From: Streptomyces nitrosporeus
Lineage (GTDB): Bacteria > Actinomycetota > Actinomycetes > Streptomycetales > Streptomycetaceae
Reading direction: 5' to 3'
Assembly: GCF_008704555.1 (NCBI RefSeq)
Contig: NZ_CP023702.1
Span: forward strand, 5,246,001 to 5,310,000
Length of the DNA stretch: 64,000 bases
Numbering within the stretch: the stretch's first letter is position 1; every line of letters begins with the position of its first letter. Shown here one piece after another: positions 48,765 through 57,632 of this stretch. The position numbers and the translations under genes are program-made. The notes beneath the pieces were generated by a model that was not told the DNA's origin, searched no databases, and was given only the letters and a program-made list of their open reading frames with translations.

Positions 48765-50453
48765 ATGACCTTCCGATCAGCTCAGGCACCCAGTCGCGTC
48801 CTCGCAGCCCTCAGACCGGAGGACGGCCCCACCCATCGACCGGCTCAGCAGGCAGGCCAGGACAGGCCCGGTCGGGACGCGCGCGTCCGGACGGGAGCGG
48901 GCACCGGCCCCGGCGGCAGAGCGGGCACGGGTCCCGGTTCCCGAGGAAGCCGCTTCGGCGGCCGGGGGAACCACAGGCGGACCGGGCGGGGGAGGGACAC
49001 GGAAGCGGTATCGGCTTCGCGGCACCGTGCGGACGCGTTGATGACGGAGCGGCGAGGGGCCGGGCCAGAAGCGCGGGAGGGAACGACGGCGCCCGGCGGA
49101 TCCACATCGCTCGGTGGGCCCGTGCCGCTCGGCGGCAGGATGCGGCCCGGGCCGGAGGAAAGGCCCGACGCGCCGGTGCCGCGTGGCGGGGAGCCGGGGC
49201 CCGGCGGCGCGGTCCGAGCCGGAGCCAGGGGGCCCGCGGACCCTCGCACCGGTCCGCAGGCCGGTACGGCAGACGGCGGAGGAGGAGCGTGTTCGGGGCG
49301 GGGACCGGATAGCGGACCGCTACGGGCCCCGGGGGACGCGAGGCCATCGCGAGCAGAAGCGGTCCGCAGGCCGGGGGCGAGCCGGGAGCAGGCAGGCCCG
49401 GTACCAAGGGCGTCAGGGTGTGCGGGGGTGCCCTCTCAGGAGACATCACCCCTACTGGGGCTTCGGGGGACGCGCCGGGTGCCTTCCTGGGCACCGGCCA
49501 CCCCGCCCGGCCGTGGGCCGGGGCACGGGACCGGGAGACCGGCGGGGGCGCGGATGCCGGGGCCGCCATCCCTCCCCGTCCCGCAGTCCGCTCCGGAGCG
49601 CGCTGAACCCCTCACGGTCCGCGTCGAACCACCTGCGGTCTGCGTCGAACCACTTGCGGTCCGCGTCGAACCGCCTGCGGTCCGTGTTGAATCTCTTGCG
49701 GTCCGTGCCGCGCGTCCGCCTTGGTGGCAATCGCTGGGGCATGGACTGCGGGACCGGTTACCCCTGTGGATCCAGCTCCGGTGCGGCCTGGAGCCGAAGT
49801 CGCTGGCCGCGCTCGCCGTCGTCCTGGTCGTCGCGGCCGTATTCGCGGGGACACACTTCTGGTCGGCCCGCCCTCAGGCGGTCAGAGTCCCGGAGCCGGT
49901 GGTGGAGGCGGTGACAGGCCTGGCAGGCGCCTCGGCGCCCGTCGATCTGCCGGCCGGGCCGTCCCCGGCAGCCGTACCGTTCGCCATGGCATCCGCACCC
50001 GGTGCGCACATCGTCGTCGACGTGAGCGGCAAGGTGCTCCGGCCGGGGATCCAGGAACTGCCCCCGGGTTCCAGGGTTGCCGACGCCCTGCGCGCCGCCG
50101 GAGGTGTACGTGAGGGCGCGGACACCACAGGTCTCAACCGGGCCCGGGTCCTGACGGACGGGGAACAGGTGGTGGTCGGAGTGCCGGGGGCGCAGCCTGC
50201 CCAGGCGGGGCCGGCGGGTGGCACCGGAGGTTCCGCAGGAGGGGGCCGTGCCGGTCCGGTGGCGCCGATCAGCCTGAACGCCGCCACCCCGGAACAGCTG
50301 GAGACCCTCCCGGGGGTCGGCCCGGTGCTCGCCGGGCACATCATCGACTACCGCACCGAGCACGGCGGTTACCGGTCCGTCGACCAACTCCGTGAGGTCA
50401 GCGGCATCGGAGACCGGCGCTTCGCCGAACTGCGCCCGCTGGTCCGGCCGTGA
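48765..50453 (+). CDS. comEA: ComEA family helix-hairpin-helix DNA-binding membrane protein with long N-terminal extension
   Basis: 562 residues; competence ComEA proteins are usually about 200. Only the last third is the family: a membrane helix near 345-365 (LAALAVVLVVAAVFAGTHFW), a SLBB domain (about 405-470, VVDVSGKVLRPGIQELPPGSR), and two HhH motifs at the end (LNAATPEQLETLPGVGPVLA, VSGIGDRRFAELRPL). Residues 1-340 are Gly/Pro/Arg-rich, unstructured, cytoplasmic, and include five 7-residue EPxAVRV repeats. Codons there are less GC3-biased than in the core, so the start could be internal (for example ATG 49041). The stop overlaps the comEC GTG. In DNA-uptake systems ComEA binds incoming DNA; in Streptomyces the role is unproven. 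Confidence 0.82.
   Translation: MTFRSAQAPSRVLAALRPEDGPTHRPAQQAGQDRPGRDARVRTGAGTGPGGRAGTGPGSRGSRFGGRGNHRRTGRGRDTEAVSASRHRADALMTERRGAGPEAREGTTAPGGSTSLGGPVPLGGRMRPGPEERPDAPVPRGGEPGPGGAVRAGARGPADPRTGPQAGTADGGGGACSGRGPDSGPLRAPGDARPSRAEAVRRPGASREQAGPVPRASGCAGVPSQETSPLLGLRGTRRVPSWAPATPPGRGPGHGTGRPAGARMPGPPSLPVPQSAPERAEPLTVRVEPPAVCVEPLAVRVEPPAVRVESLAVRAARPPWWQSLGHGLRDRLPLWIQLRCGLEPKSLAALAVVLVVAAVFAGTHFWSARPQAVRVPEPVVEAVTGLAGASAPVDLPAGPSPAAVPFAMASAPGAHIVVDVSGKVLRPGIQELPPGSRVADALRAAGGVREGADTTGLNRARVLTDGEQVVVGVPGAQPAQAGPAGGTGGSAGGGRAGPVAPISLNAATPEQLETLPGVGPVLAGHIIDYRTEHGGYRSVDQLREVSGIGDRRFAELRPLVRP
49605..49709 (+). repeat. 21-bp tandem repeat, five copies, inside comEA
   Basis: Units gaaccrcctgcggtccgcgtc at 49605, 49626, 49647, 49668 and 49689, with increasing divergence. 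They encode EPLTVRV, EPPAVCV, EPLAVRV, EPPAVRV and ESLAVRA. They lie just before the membrane helix; no frame disruption. Confidence 0.85.
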
Positions 50454-53158
50454 CCCGCACCGGGGACCGCGCCCAAAGGCTTCCCGGCACCCCTGTTCCG
50501 ACCCCTGTCCCCGGGGTTCCTGCGGGTGCGGCCGTCACCGCCGTCCCCTCGGAGCCCGCCGGTTCCGCCGGGGCCACGGCCACTGATGTCCACACGGCAC
50601 CCAGCCACCGGCCGACGGCTGCTGACCAGCGGTGGGACGAGTCGCTCGACCTGCGGCTCGTCCCACCTGCCCTAGCGGCCTGGGCAGCCGCCGGAACCGC
50701 TCTCGACTTCTCGGGCCGGTGGGTGGCGGTGGCGGTCACCCTGTGTGTCTGTGCCGCCCTGGGAATCATGGCAGCGGGGCGAAGGGTGACGTACCGCCGA
50801 GGAACGGAAGGAGCCGGGCGGCGGGGCGGTGGCGGACGTATGCGCACGCGATGGGGCGGCACCGTGGTCGCGGCCGCGCTGCTCTGTGGCGCGGCCGGCG
50901 CGACCGCCGCCGCGCTCCACGGAGCGGAGGTCCGGAGCGGACCCGTACCGGGGCTGGGCCGGGACTTCGCCCGGGCCGACGTGGAGGTGACGGTCAGGTC
51001 CGATCCCCGCAGAACCCGCCCTCAGGTCCGGGGCGACCACAGCGTGCCCGGTTCCCTGCTGCTGGACGCGGACGTCACCCGGATCACCGCCGCCGACGGC
51101 TCCGTCACACGGCTGAGCACCCCGGTGCTGGTCATGGTGTCGCCGGGAGGGGCGGCCACCCGGTGGGAGAGGCTGCTGCCCTCCACCGGCCTGCGGATCA
51201 GCGGACGGCTGGCACCACCGCGCCACGAGGGTGAGCGCGTGGCGGCCGTGCTCCGCACCGACGCGGACGAACCACCGGAGGTGACCAGGGAACCCACCCG
51301 TACACAGCGCCTCGCGGGGAGCCTGCGCGCCGGGCTCCGGGAAGCCGCCAACGGTCTCGACGCCGATGCCCGGGCGCTCCTGCCGGGGCTGGTGGTGGGG
51401 GACACCTCTCGGGTGCCGCCCGAACTGCACGACGCCTTCAGGGCCACCGATCTCACGCATCTGCTGGCCGTATCCGGTGCCAACCTGTCGATTCTGCTCT
51501 TCCTGCTCATCGGGCCCCCGAGTTCCGCGCTGCGCAGCGAGCGCCGTGGGCTCGCGCCCCGCCTGGGGATCTCCCTGCGTCTGACCGCACTCACCGGCGG
51601 CGCCGTCGCTCTCGCCTTCGTGATCGTCTGCAGACCGGAGCCCAGCGTGCTGCGCGCGGCCGCGTGCGGACTGATCACCTTGCTGGCCATCGGCACCGGC
51701 CGGCGCAGATCGCTGATTCCCGCCCTGGCCACGGCGGTTCTGCTCCTGGTGCTCCACGACCCGTGGCTGGCCCGGAGTTACGGCTTCCTGCTCTCCGTGC
51801 TGGCCACCGGCGCCCTGCTCACTCTCGCCCCGCGGTGGAGCGGTGCCCTGCGGCAGCGCGGGATACCGCCGAAGCTCGCCGAAGTGCTGGCGGCGGCGGG
51901 AGCCACCCAGGCGGTCTGCGCACCGGTGGTCGTCGTCCTCGCCTCGCGGGTCAGCCTGGTCGCGATCCCCTGCAACCTGCTGGCGGAGTTCGCGGTCGCG
52001 CCCGCCACGGTCCTGGGTTTCGCCGCGCTCGCCGCGGCTCCGGTGTCGATGCCGGCGGCCGAAACCCTGGCCACCGTCGCCGGTTGGCCCGTGGGATGGA
52101 TCGCGTCGGTCGCCCGTACCGGAGCGGCGCTGCCCGGTGCGGAAGCCGACTGGCCTGGCGGATGGCAGGGGGCCGCGCTGCTGGCCGTCATCACCGCCGT
52201 ACTGGTGCTCTCGGCGAGCCGGCTCGCCCGGCATCCCTGGATCTGCTCGGCCGCCGCACTCCTCCTGGTCCTGGCCGTGCTCAGACCGGTACCGCTCACC
52301 AGGATCATGACCGGCTGGCCGCAGCCCGGCTGGACGTTCGCACTGTGCGACGTGGGACAGGGAGACGCCATGGTGCTCGCCGCCGGTGAGGACGCCGGGG
52401 TGGTCGTCGACACGGGACCCGACCCCGAGCCGGTCGACCGCTGCCTGCGCGAGCTCGGCATCACACGTGTACCGCTCCTGCTGCTCACGCACTTCCACGC
52501 GGATCACGTGCGGGGACTGCCGGGTGTGCTCCGGGGCAGAGAGGTCGCAGCTATCCGGACGACGGCTCTGCAGGAACCGGCGGACCAGGCGGCGTTCGTA
52601 CGGAGGACGGCCGCGGCGGCCCATGTCCCGGTCGGGCAGGCCGTGCCGGGGGAGCGCAGGCGTATCGGGTCGCTCGACTGGCAGGTTCTCTGGCCGCCTC
52701 CCGCCCCCGCCCCGCCCGTGCCGGGCAGCCCGGTACCCGCTGCTCCCGGTGCCGCTCCCGCGGCCACGGGGACCGCCGCGGAATTCGTGACGGAGGAGCC
52801 CAACGACTCCAGCCTCACCCTCCTCGTGAGAACCGGCGGGCTGAGCCTGTTGCTGCTCGGCGACCTGGAGCCGCCGGCCCAGCAGGGACTCCTGCGCGTA
52901 CACCCGGCATTGCCCCGGGTGGACGTGCTCAAGGTGGCGCACCACGGATCGGCGTACCAGGACGACGCCCTTCTGCACGGTCTCCGGCCCAGGCTCGCGC
53001 TCATCAGCTGCGGTGCGGACAACCCGTACGGGCACCCGGCCGCCCGCACGGTCGGGGCGCTCCGGACGGCGGGAGCGAGGGTGCTGCGTACGGACACCGA
53101 CGGGGCGATCGCGGTGTCCGGAGCGGGTGGCGGGCTGACCGCGGTGGGCCGGTCATGA
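50450..53158 (+). CDS. comEC: ComEC/Rec2 DNA-uptake channel with metallo-beta-lactamase domain
   Basis: 902 residues. The GTG overlaps the comEA stop (GTGA), so the two are coupled. Two N-terminal membrane helices lie near 65-95 and 128-150, an OB-like DUF4131 region follows (150-280), then the competence domain (300-600) with LAVSGANLSILLFLLIGPP and about eight helices. A C-terminal metallo-beta-lactamase domain (635-900) has CDVGQGDAMVL, LTHFHADHVRG (zinc-binding, about 680-690) and HHGSAYQDD. In naturally competent bacteria it forms the inner-membrane channel and degrades one strand. Confidence 0.94.
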   Translation: MTRTGDRAQRLPGTPVPTPVPGVPAGAAVTAVPSEPAGSAGATATDVHTAPSHRPTAADQRWDESLDLRLVPPALAAWAAAGTALDFSGRWVAVAVTLCVCAALGIMAAGRRVTYRRGTEGAGRRGGGGRMRTRWGGTVVAAALLCGAAGATAAALHGAEVRSGPVPGLGRDFARADVEVTVRSDPRRTRPQVRGDHSVPGSLLLDADVTRITAADGSVTRLSTPVLVMVSPGGAATRWERLLPSTGLRISGRLAPPRHEGERVAAVLRTDADEPPEVTREPTRTQRLAGSLRAGLREAANGLDADARALLPGLVVGDTSRVPPELHDAFRATDLTHLLAVSGANLSILLFLLIGPPSSALRSERRGLAPRLGISLRLTALTGGAVALAFVIVCRPEPSVLRAAACGLITLLAIGTGRRRSLIPALATAVLLLVLHDPWLARSYGFLLSVLATGALLTLAPRWSGALRQRGIPPKLAEVLAAAGATQAVCAPVVVVLASRVSLVAIPCNLLAEFAVAPATVLGFAALAAAPVSMPAAETLATVAGWPVGWIASVARTGAALPGAEADWPGGWQGAALLAVITAVLVLSASRLARHPWICSAAALLLVLAVLRPVPLTRIMTGWPQPGWTFALCDVGQGDAMVLAAGEDAGVVVDTGPDPEPVDRCLRELGITRVPLLLLTHFHADHVRGLPGVLRGREVAAIRTTALQEPADQAAFVRRTAAAAHVPVGQAVPGERRRIGSLDWQVLWPPPAPAPPVPGSPVPAAPGAAPAATGTAAEFVTEEPNDSSLTLLVRTGGLSLLLLGDLEPPAQQGLLRVHPALPRVDVLKVAHHGSAYQDDALLHGLRPRLALISCGADNPYGHPAARTVGALRTAGARVLRTDTDGAIAVSGAGGGLTAVGRS

Positions 53159-53337
53159 ACGCGGTAGGCACCGACAGGCGGGAACCGGTGAGGCCGGTAG
53201 GGAGCGGAGGGGAGCAGGAAGCCGGACTCGGCCATTGTCTCGGTCCTCGGGCTTCGGTCTTCGTCCAGGACCCGGGCCCTCGGACCGAGGACCTGGGACC
53301 CATGACACGGAGCCCGCGACCGGGGCAGACTCCGACC

Positions 53338-54132
53338 ATGTTCGACAGTGACTGGGCCGACGCCTACCTGGAACGTATCGGTGCGACCCGCCCCCGCCGG
53401 GCGGACGCCGAGGCTCTGTGCGGCCTCCAGTGGCACCACCTGACTACCGTCCCGTTCGAGAACCTGTCGGTTCATCTGGGTGAGGACATCGTCCTGGAGG
53501 ACGGGAAACTCGTCCACAAGATCGTGACGGATCGCCGGGGCGGCTTCTGCTACGAACTCAACGGTGCCTTCGCCGCACTGCTGCGGGAACTCGGCTTCCG
53601 CGTCACGTTCCTGCAGGCACGGGTCTTCGACGACGGCGGACGCCTCGGCATTCCGTACGGCCACATGGCACTCCGGGTGGAGACCGGCGACGGCACGGGC
53701 CCATGGCTGGTCGACGTCGGATTCGGCGACCACGCACTCAAGCCCCTCGCGCTGGACGAACGCGGCGAGCAGGAAGACCCGTGCGGAGTGTTCCGTCTCC
53801 GGGTGGCTCCGCAGGGGGACCTGGATCTGTCGCGTGACGGCAAGCCGCAGTTCCGCCTGGACCCGCGGCCACGGGAGCAGGCCGACTTCCGGGCCGGTGC
53901 CTGGTACCACCGGACCTCCCCCGAATCCCACTTCACCCGCTCGCTGGTCTGCTCGCGGCGCACGGAGGCCGGACGTATGACGCTCAGCGGGCGCACCCTG
54001 ATCACCACCGTGGGAGACGAGCGCCACGAGAGCCCCCTCGGTACCGACGCGGAGGTGCTGGACGCCTACCGGGACCACTTCGGCCTGCACCTGGCGACCG
54101 TGCCCGTGGTCCGCAGGGACCCGAACGCCTGA
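53338..54132 (+). CDS. Arylamine N-acetyltransferase
   Basis: Acetyl-CoA-dependent transfer to arylamines or hydrazines. 264 residues from ATG 53338. The catalytic triad is visible: C71 in RRGGFCYELNGAF, H109 in IPYGHMALRV, D126 in WLVDVGFGD. The opening FDSDWADAYLERIGATRP is the family's N terminus. In-frame starts at 53155 and 53302 would add non-conserved residues and overlap comEC's end. NAT-fold enzymes also act as amide synthases in ansamycin clusters, but no polyketide genes are nearby, so a detoxifying or housekeeping role is more likely. Confidence 0.92.
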   Translation: MFDSDWADAYLERIGATRPRRADAEALCGLQWHHLTTVPFENLSVHLGEDIVLEDGKLVHKIVTDRRGGFCYELNGAFAALLRELGFRVTFLQARVFDDGGRLGIPYGHMALRVETGDGTGPWLVDVGFGDHALKPLALDERGEQEDPCGVFRLRVAPQGDLDLSRDGKPQFRLDPRPREQADFRAGAWYHRTSPESHFTRSLVCSRRTEAGRMTLSGRTLITTVGDERHESPLGTDAEVLDAYRDHFGLHLATVPVVRRDPNA

Positions 54133-54404
54133 AGCGCCGGGGCCGCCCGCCCATGGGCAGCGGGCGTACGGGGCGTCGGCCACCCGCCCCGGCACACGGC
54201 GTCCCGGCACCCGAACCGCATACAAGCGGAACTATCAATTCGGACCTTCGGTAACACCTCGGTGCAACCCGCGTCCAGCTGCCACGTTTGCCTCGAAGGT
54301 TGCAACAGTGATCGAATATCCATTCGTCGGTGGGCCGCTGCTTCGACAAAGACGTTCATCCGTCAGGGGCCCGAGGTGAGAAGTGCCCTGGGGAGTACGT
54401 TCAG

Positions 54405-55289
54405 ATGTTCGGTCGTTTGCTAGGTGGTAAGGCGAAATCCGGCGCCGGTTTCAGCAGTGGCGTTCCGGGCCTTCCTGTGCCGAAGACGGCGGGGCTGCTC
54501 AGTTGCCGGGTGCTGGACCCCGTGGGCGAACCGGTACGGCAGGCCGAGTTCGTCGTCACCGACGGTATGGGCCGCAAGGTCATCGGTGGAGAGACCGATC
54601 CGTTCGGCAGCGTCGTCACCGCGGTGCCGTCCGGTGACTACCGGCTCGCCGTCACCGCCGAGGGCTTCACTCCCTTCCACAGCCCGGCCGTGGTGGCCGA
54701 GGGAGGGCATGTCGGCCTCGGGGACGTGACCCTCCAGGTGGCTCACCCGCCGCAGTTGCCGACCCCCGGCGACTGGGAGATCGAGCCGATGCACTCCCAG
54801 ATCGGCTTCACCGCCCGCCACATCGGTATGGCGCGCATCCACGGCAGGTTCAACACCTTCGCGGGGGCGGTCCGTATCGCCGACCGCATGGAGGACTCCG
54901 CCATGCACGTCGTCATCGACGCCGCGTCGATCGACACGAACGTCCAGATGCGCGACGACCACCTGCGTTCGTCGGATTTCCTGGACGTCGGGCGGTACCC
55001 GACCCTCGAGTTCTACAGCGACCGGTTCGTCCACCGCGGTGGCCACCGCTGGTCGGTCAGCGGTGCGCTCACCCTGCACGGCGTGAGCCGTACCGTGACG
55101 CTGGACACCCGTTACCTGGGCCTCGGCAACGGCCTGGAGGGCGAGGTCAGGGCCGCCTGCCGGGCCACCACGGAACTGCACCGGGAGGACTTCACCCTCA
55201 CCTGGCAGACCATGCTGGCCCGTGGGATCGCCGCCGTGGGATCCAGCATCGAGATCGACATGGACATCCAGATCGTTCCGAAGGGCTGA
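54405..55289 (+). CDS. YceI family protein with N-terminal beta-sandwich domain
   Basis: 294 residues. Residues 25-110 resemble a carboxypeptidase-regulatory/Cna-B-like beta-sandwich (GLLSCRVLDPVGEPVRQAEF, GSVVTAVPSGDYRLAVTAEGF). Residues 118-292 are a YceI lipocalin-like barrel (WEIEPMHSQIGFTARHIGMA, DDHLRSSDFLDVGRYPTLEF, GALTLHGVSRTVTLD), a fold that binds isoprenoid or other lipids. No signal peptide, so it appears cytoplasmic, unlike E. coli YceI. ATG 54405 has GGGGAG upstream; the 270-base gap before it is AT-richer around 54220-54330 and probably contains the promoter. Confidence 0.88.
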   Translation: MFGRLLGGKAKSGAGFSSGVPGLPVPKTAGLLSCRVLDPVGEPVRQAEFVVTDGMGRKVIGGETDPFGSVVTAVPSGDYRLAVTAEGFTPFHSPAVVAEGGHVGLGDVTLQVAHPPQLPTPGDWEIEPMHSQIGFTARHIGMARIHGRFNTFAGAVRIADRMEDSAMHVVIDAASIDTNVQMRDDHLRSSDFLDVGRYPTLEFYSDRFVHRGGHRWSVSGALTLHGVSRTVTLDTRYLGLGNGLEGEVRAACRATTELHREDFTLTWQTMLARGIAAVGSSIEIDMDIQIVPKG

Positions 55290-55330
55290 GCCCTCGGGGC
55301 CTTCCGCGGCCCCCGGACCCGGCGAGCGGC

Positions 55331-55576
55331 CTACGGGGCCTCCAGCCACCCCTCGTACTCCCCGGCGAACTCGTCGAGAGCGTCCGCGTCCAGCCGTCCG
55401 GCCGGGTCCTCGACCACGACCAGCCACTGGGCGTCCTCGGCGTCGTCCTCGCCGGCCAGGGCATCGCGTACGAGCTGGGGCTCCTCGGCGACGCCGAACC
55501 GGTCGGCCAGTTCCCCGGCCGCCTCCTGGGCCGAGTCGCGGTCGGGCAGCACCAGCACATGTCTCACATCACTCAC
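55331..55576 (-). CDS. Small acidic conserved hypothetical protein
   Basis: 81 residues from GTG 55576; ATG 55594 would add six. It begins VSDVRHVLVLPDRDSAQEAA and is rich in Asp/Glu (EDDAEDAQWLVVVED, DADALDEFAGEYEGWLEAP). Strand-helix-strand pattern, no cysteines, no membrane segment. The strong acidic bias and high GC3 suggest a real protein; I recall similar short ORFs opposite holA in Streptomyces but no function. GGAG lies 8-10 bases before the GTG. Its upstream region is shared with holA. Confidence 0.65.
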   Translation of the reverse strand: MSDVRHVLVLPDRDSAQEAAGELADRFGVAEEPQLVRDALAGEDDAEDAQWLVVVEDPAGRLDADALDEFAGEYEGWLEAP

Positions 55577-55799
55577 CCGCACATTCTCCGGCATGCGGGG
55601 TGCCCGTATACCCGGGAGGGCCGTACGCCAGGGAGGCCCGTATGCCCGGGTGGGACTCCCGGGCGGGGAGAGCCGCGGCCGCCGTCGTACGAACGGGTGC
55701 CGGGCAGACGGCCGGTCCGGGCAGACGGCCGGCCCGGTTCGGCCGTTCCGGCAGGTGTGCCCGGTTCGTTGTCACCGGTGCGTGGGATGCTGGACGGCG

Positions 55800-56789
55800 A
55801 TGGCCACCAGAAGGAATTCCACCGACGATCCGCTCGCCCCCGTCACGCTGGCCGTGGGCCAGGAGGACCTGCTCCTGGACCGTGCCGTGCAGCATGTGGT
55901 GGCCGCGGCCCGCGCGTCCGACGCCGACACGGACGTACGCGACCTCACCCCCGACCAGTTGCAGCCCGGCACGCTCGCGGAGCTGACCAGCCCCTCGCTG
56001 TTCGCGGAGCGCAAGGTGGTGATCGTCCGCAACTCCCAGGACCTTTCCGCCGACACGGTCAAGGACGTCAAGGCGTACCTCACCGCGCCCGCCGAAGAGA
56101 TCACTCTGGTGCTTCTGCACGCGGGCGGGGCCAAGGGGAAAGGTCTGCTGGACGCGGTGCGCAAGGCCGGGGCCCGCGAGGTCGCCTGCCCCAGGACGAC
56201 CAAGCCCGCGGAGCGGCTCACCTTCGTCCGGTCGGAGTTCCGGGCGCTGGGGCGTTCGGCCACCCCGGAAGCGTGCCAGGCGCTCGTGGACTCCATCGGG
56301 AGCGACCTGCGCGAACTGGCGAGTGCGGTCTCCCAGCTCGTCGCGGACATCGAGGGGACCATCGACGAAGCCGTCGTCGGGCGTTACTACACGGGCCGTG
56401 CGGAGGCGTCCTCGTTCGCCGTCGCCGACCGTGCGGTCGAGGGCCGGGCGGCGGAGGCGCTGGAGGCGTTGCGCTGGTCGCTGTCGACGGGGGTGGCACC
56501 CGTGCTCATCACCAGCGCCCTGGCCCAGGGTGTCCGCGCGATCGGCAAGCTGTCCTCGGCCCGTGGAGGCCGGCCGGCGGATCTGGCACGTGAACTCGGC
56601 ATGCCGCCCTGGAAGATCGACCGGGTGCGCCAGCAGATGCGGGGCTGGACACCCGACGGGGTATCGGTGGCACTGCGGGCCGTCGCGGCTGCCGACGCCG
56701 GGGTCAAGGGCGGTGGAGACGATCCGGAGTACGCCCTGGAGAAGGCCGTGGTCGCCGTGGCCCACGCGGCCCGTTCCGGCGGGCGCTGA
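55800..56789 (+). CDS. holA: DNA polymerase III subunit delta
   Basis: 329 residues. The clamp-loader wrench that opens the beta clamp. Family signatures include LAVGQEDLLLDRAVQHVV, SLFAERKVVIVRNSQDLS, LVLLHAGGAKGKGLLDAV, IGSDLRELASAVSQLV and MPPWKIDRVRQQMRGWTPDG. ATG 55800 (ATGGCCACC) gives the normal N terminus; the frame is open 200 bases upstream but overlaps the divergent gene. It is separated from rpsT, which faces it, by a strong hairpin. Confidence 0.93.
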   Translation: MATRRNSTDDPLAPVTLAVGQEDLLLDRAVQHVVAAARASDADTDVRDLTPDQLQPGTLAELTSPSLFAERKVVIVRNSQDLSADTVKDVKAYLTAPAEEITLVLLHAGGAKGKGLLDAVRKAGAREVACPRTTKPAERLTFVRSEFRALGRSATPEACQALVDSIGSDLRELASAVSQLVADIEGTIDEAVVGRYYTGRAEASSFAVADRAVEGRAAEALEALRWSLSTGVAPVLITSALAQGVRAIGKLSSARGGRPADLARELGMPPWKIDRVRQQMRGWTPDGVSVALRAVAAADAGVKGGGDDPEYALEKAVVAVAHAARSGGR

Positions 56790-56943
56790 GCCTGCCGGAG
56801 AACCAGCCGAGCGGCAGGAACAGCTGAGCCTGCCGGAACAGCTGAGCCCGTCAGCCGTGCGGGCCTTCAGCGCTCGCCCGCCCGGCACCGGCAGCGGCAC
56901 CTCGCCGTCCCGCCCCGCCCCGGCATCGCTGATCCCCGCGCCG

Positions 56944-56975
56944 GTACCGCGAGAACCCCGTACCGCGAGAACCCC
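56944..56975. repeat. 16-bp direct tandem duplication after holA
   Basis: gtaccgcgagaacccc occurs twice in succession (56944-56959, 56960-56975). Earlier in the same 361-base gap (56790-57150) a second pair of near copies of ggaacagctgagcc lies near 56816-56850. No gene is supported in the gap. Confidence 0.75.
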
Positions 56976-56984
56976 GGGCAGCGC

Positions 56985-57029
56985 GAAGGCCCCGGGCGGT
57001 GTCCTGGGGAAGGATGGCCCGGGGCCTTC
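56985..57029. terminator. Bidirectional terminator, holA / rpsT
   Basis: gaaggccccggg (56985-56996) and cccggggccttc (57018-57029) form a perfect 12-bp stem around a 21-base loop, between convergent holA (+) and rpsT (-). Confidence 0.8.
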
Positions 57030-57150
57030 ACGTTCGTACGTTGTGCGCCGCACCCGCGTGGCGAACGCAGGTTCGGTGTGCGGCGCGGGGTGCCGGTCAG
57101 GAGCGGGAGAGAGGGCCCGCTGTGTCCTGCCCGGCGTTCACATCACGAGC

Positions 57151-57417
57151 TCAGCCCTGGAGGGTGGCGACCTTGGCAGCCAGCGCCGACTTCTTGTTGG
57201 CGGCGGCGTTCTTGTGGATGACACCCTTCGAGACGGCCTTGTCGAGCGCCCGCGAAGCGTCGCGAGTGGCCACGGAGGCCTTCTCGACGTCACCGGCGGC
57301 GACGGCCTCACGGGCCTTGCGGATCGCGGTCTTGAGCGAGGACTTGACGGCCTTGTTGCGCAGGCGCGCCTTCTCGTTCGTCTTGTTCCGCTTGATCTGG
57401 GACTTGATGTTCGCCAC
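57151..57417 (-). CDS. rpsT: 30S ribosomal protein S20
   Basis: 88 residues, highly basic. It begins MANIKSQIKRNKTNEKARLR and contains the conserved KAVSKGVIHKNAAANKKSAL near the C terminus. S20 binds 16S rRNA early in 30S assembly. GTG start at 57417 with AAAAGG upstream on the minus strand. Divergent from lepA; the 215 bases between must hold both promoters. Confidence 0.97.
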   Translation of the reverse strand: MANIKSQIKRNKTNEKARLRNKAVKSSLKTAIRKAREAVAAGDVEKASVATRDASRALDKAVSKGVIHKNAAANKKSALAAKVATLQG

Positions 57418-57632
57418 GAAAGAGCCTTTTCAGGTTCGTTGGATCTTCTAGGTGCGCCGCGCCGCTCCGAGGAGCCACGAGGCACAGCTGCCCACGGTAC
57501 CAGTGACCCTCCGACCGGCCCAAACCGCTCCCTGCCGCCCAGGCGTGGGACGATGGGGGCTACGTATCGATCCGTCCGACCCGACTTCGACCCGAGACAC
57601 GGCGTCCGGCGTCTCAAGAATCAGGACCCTGC

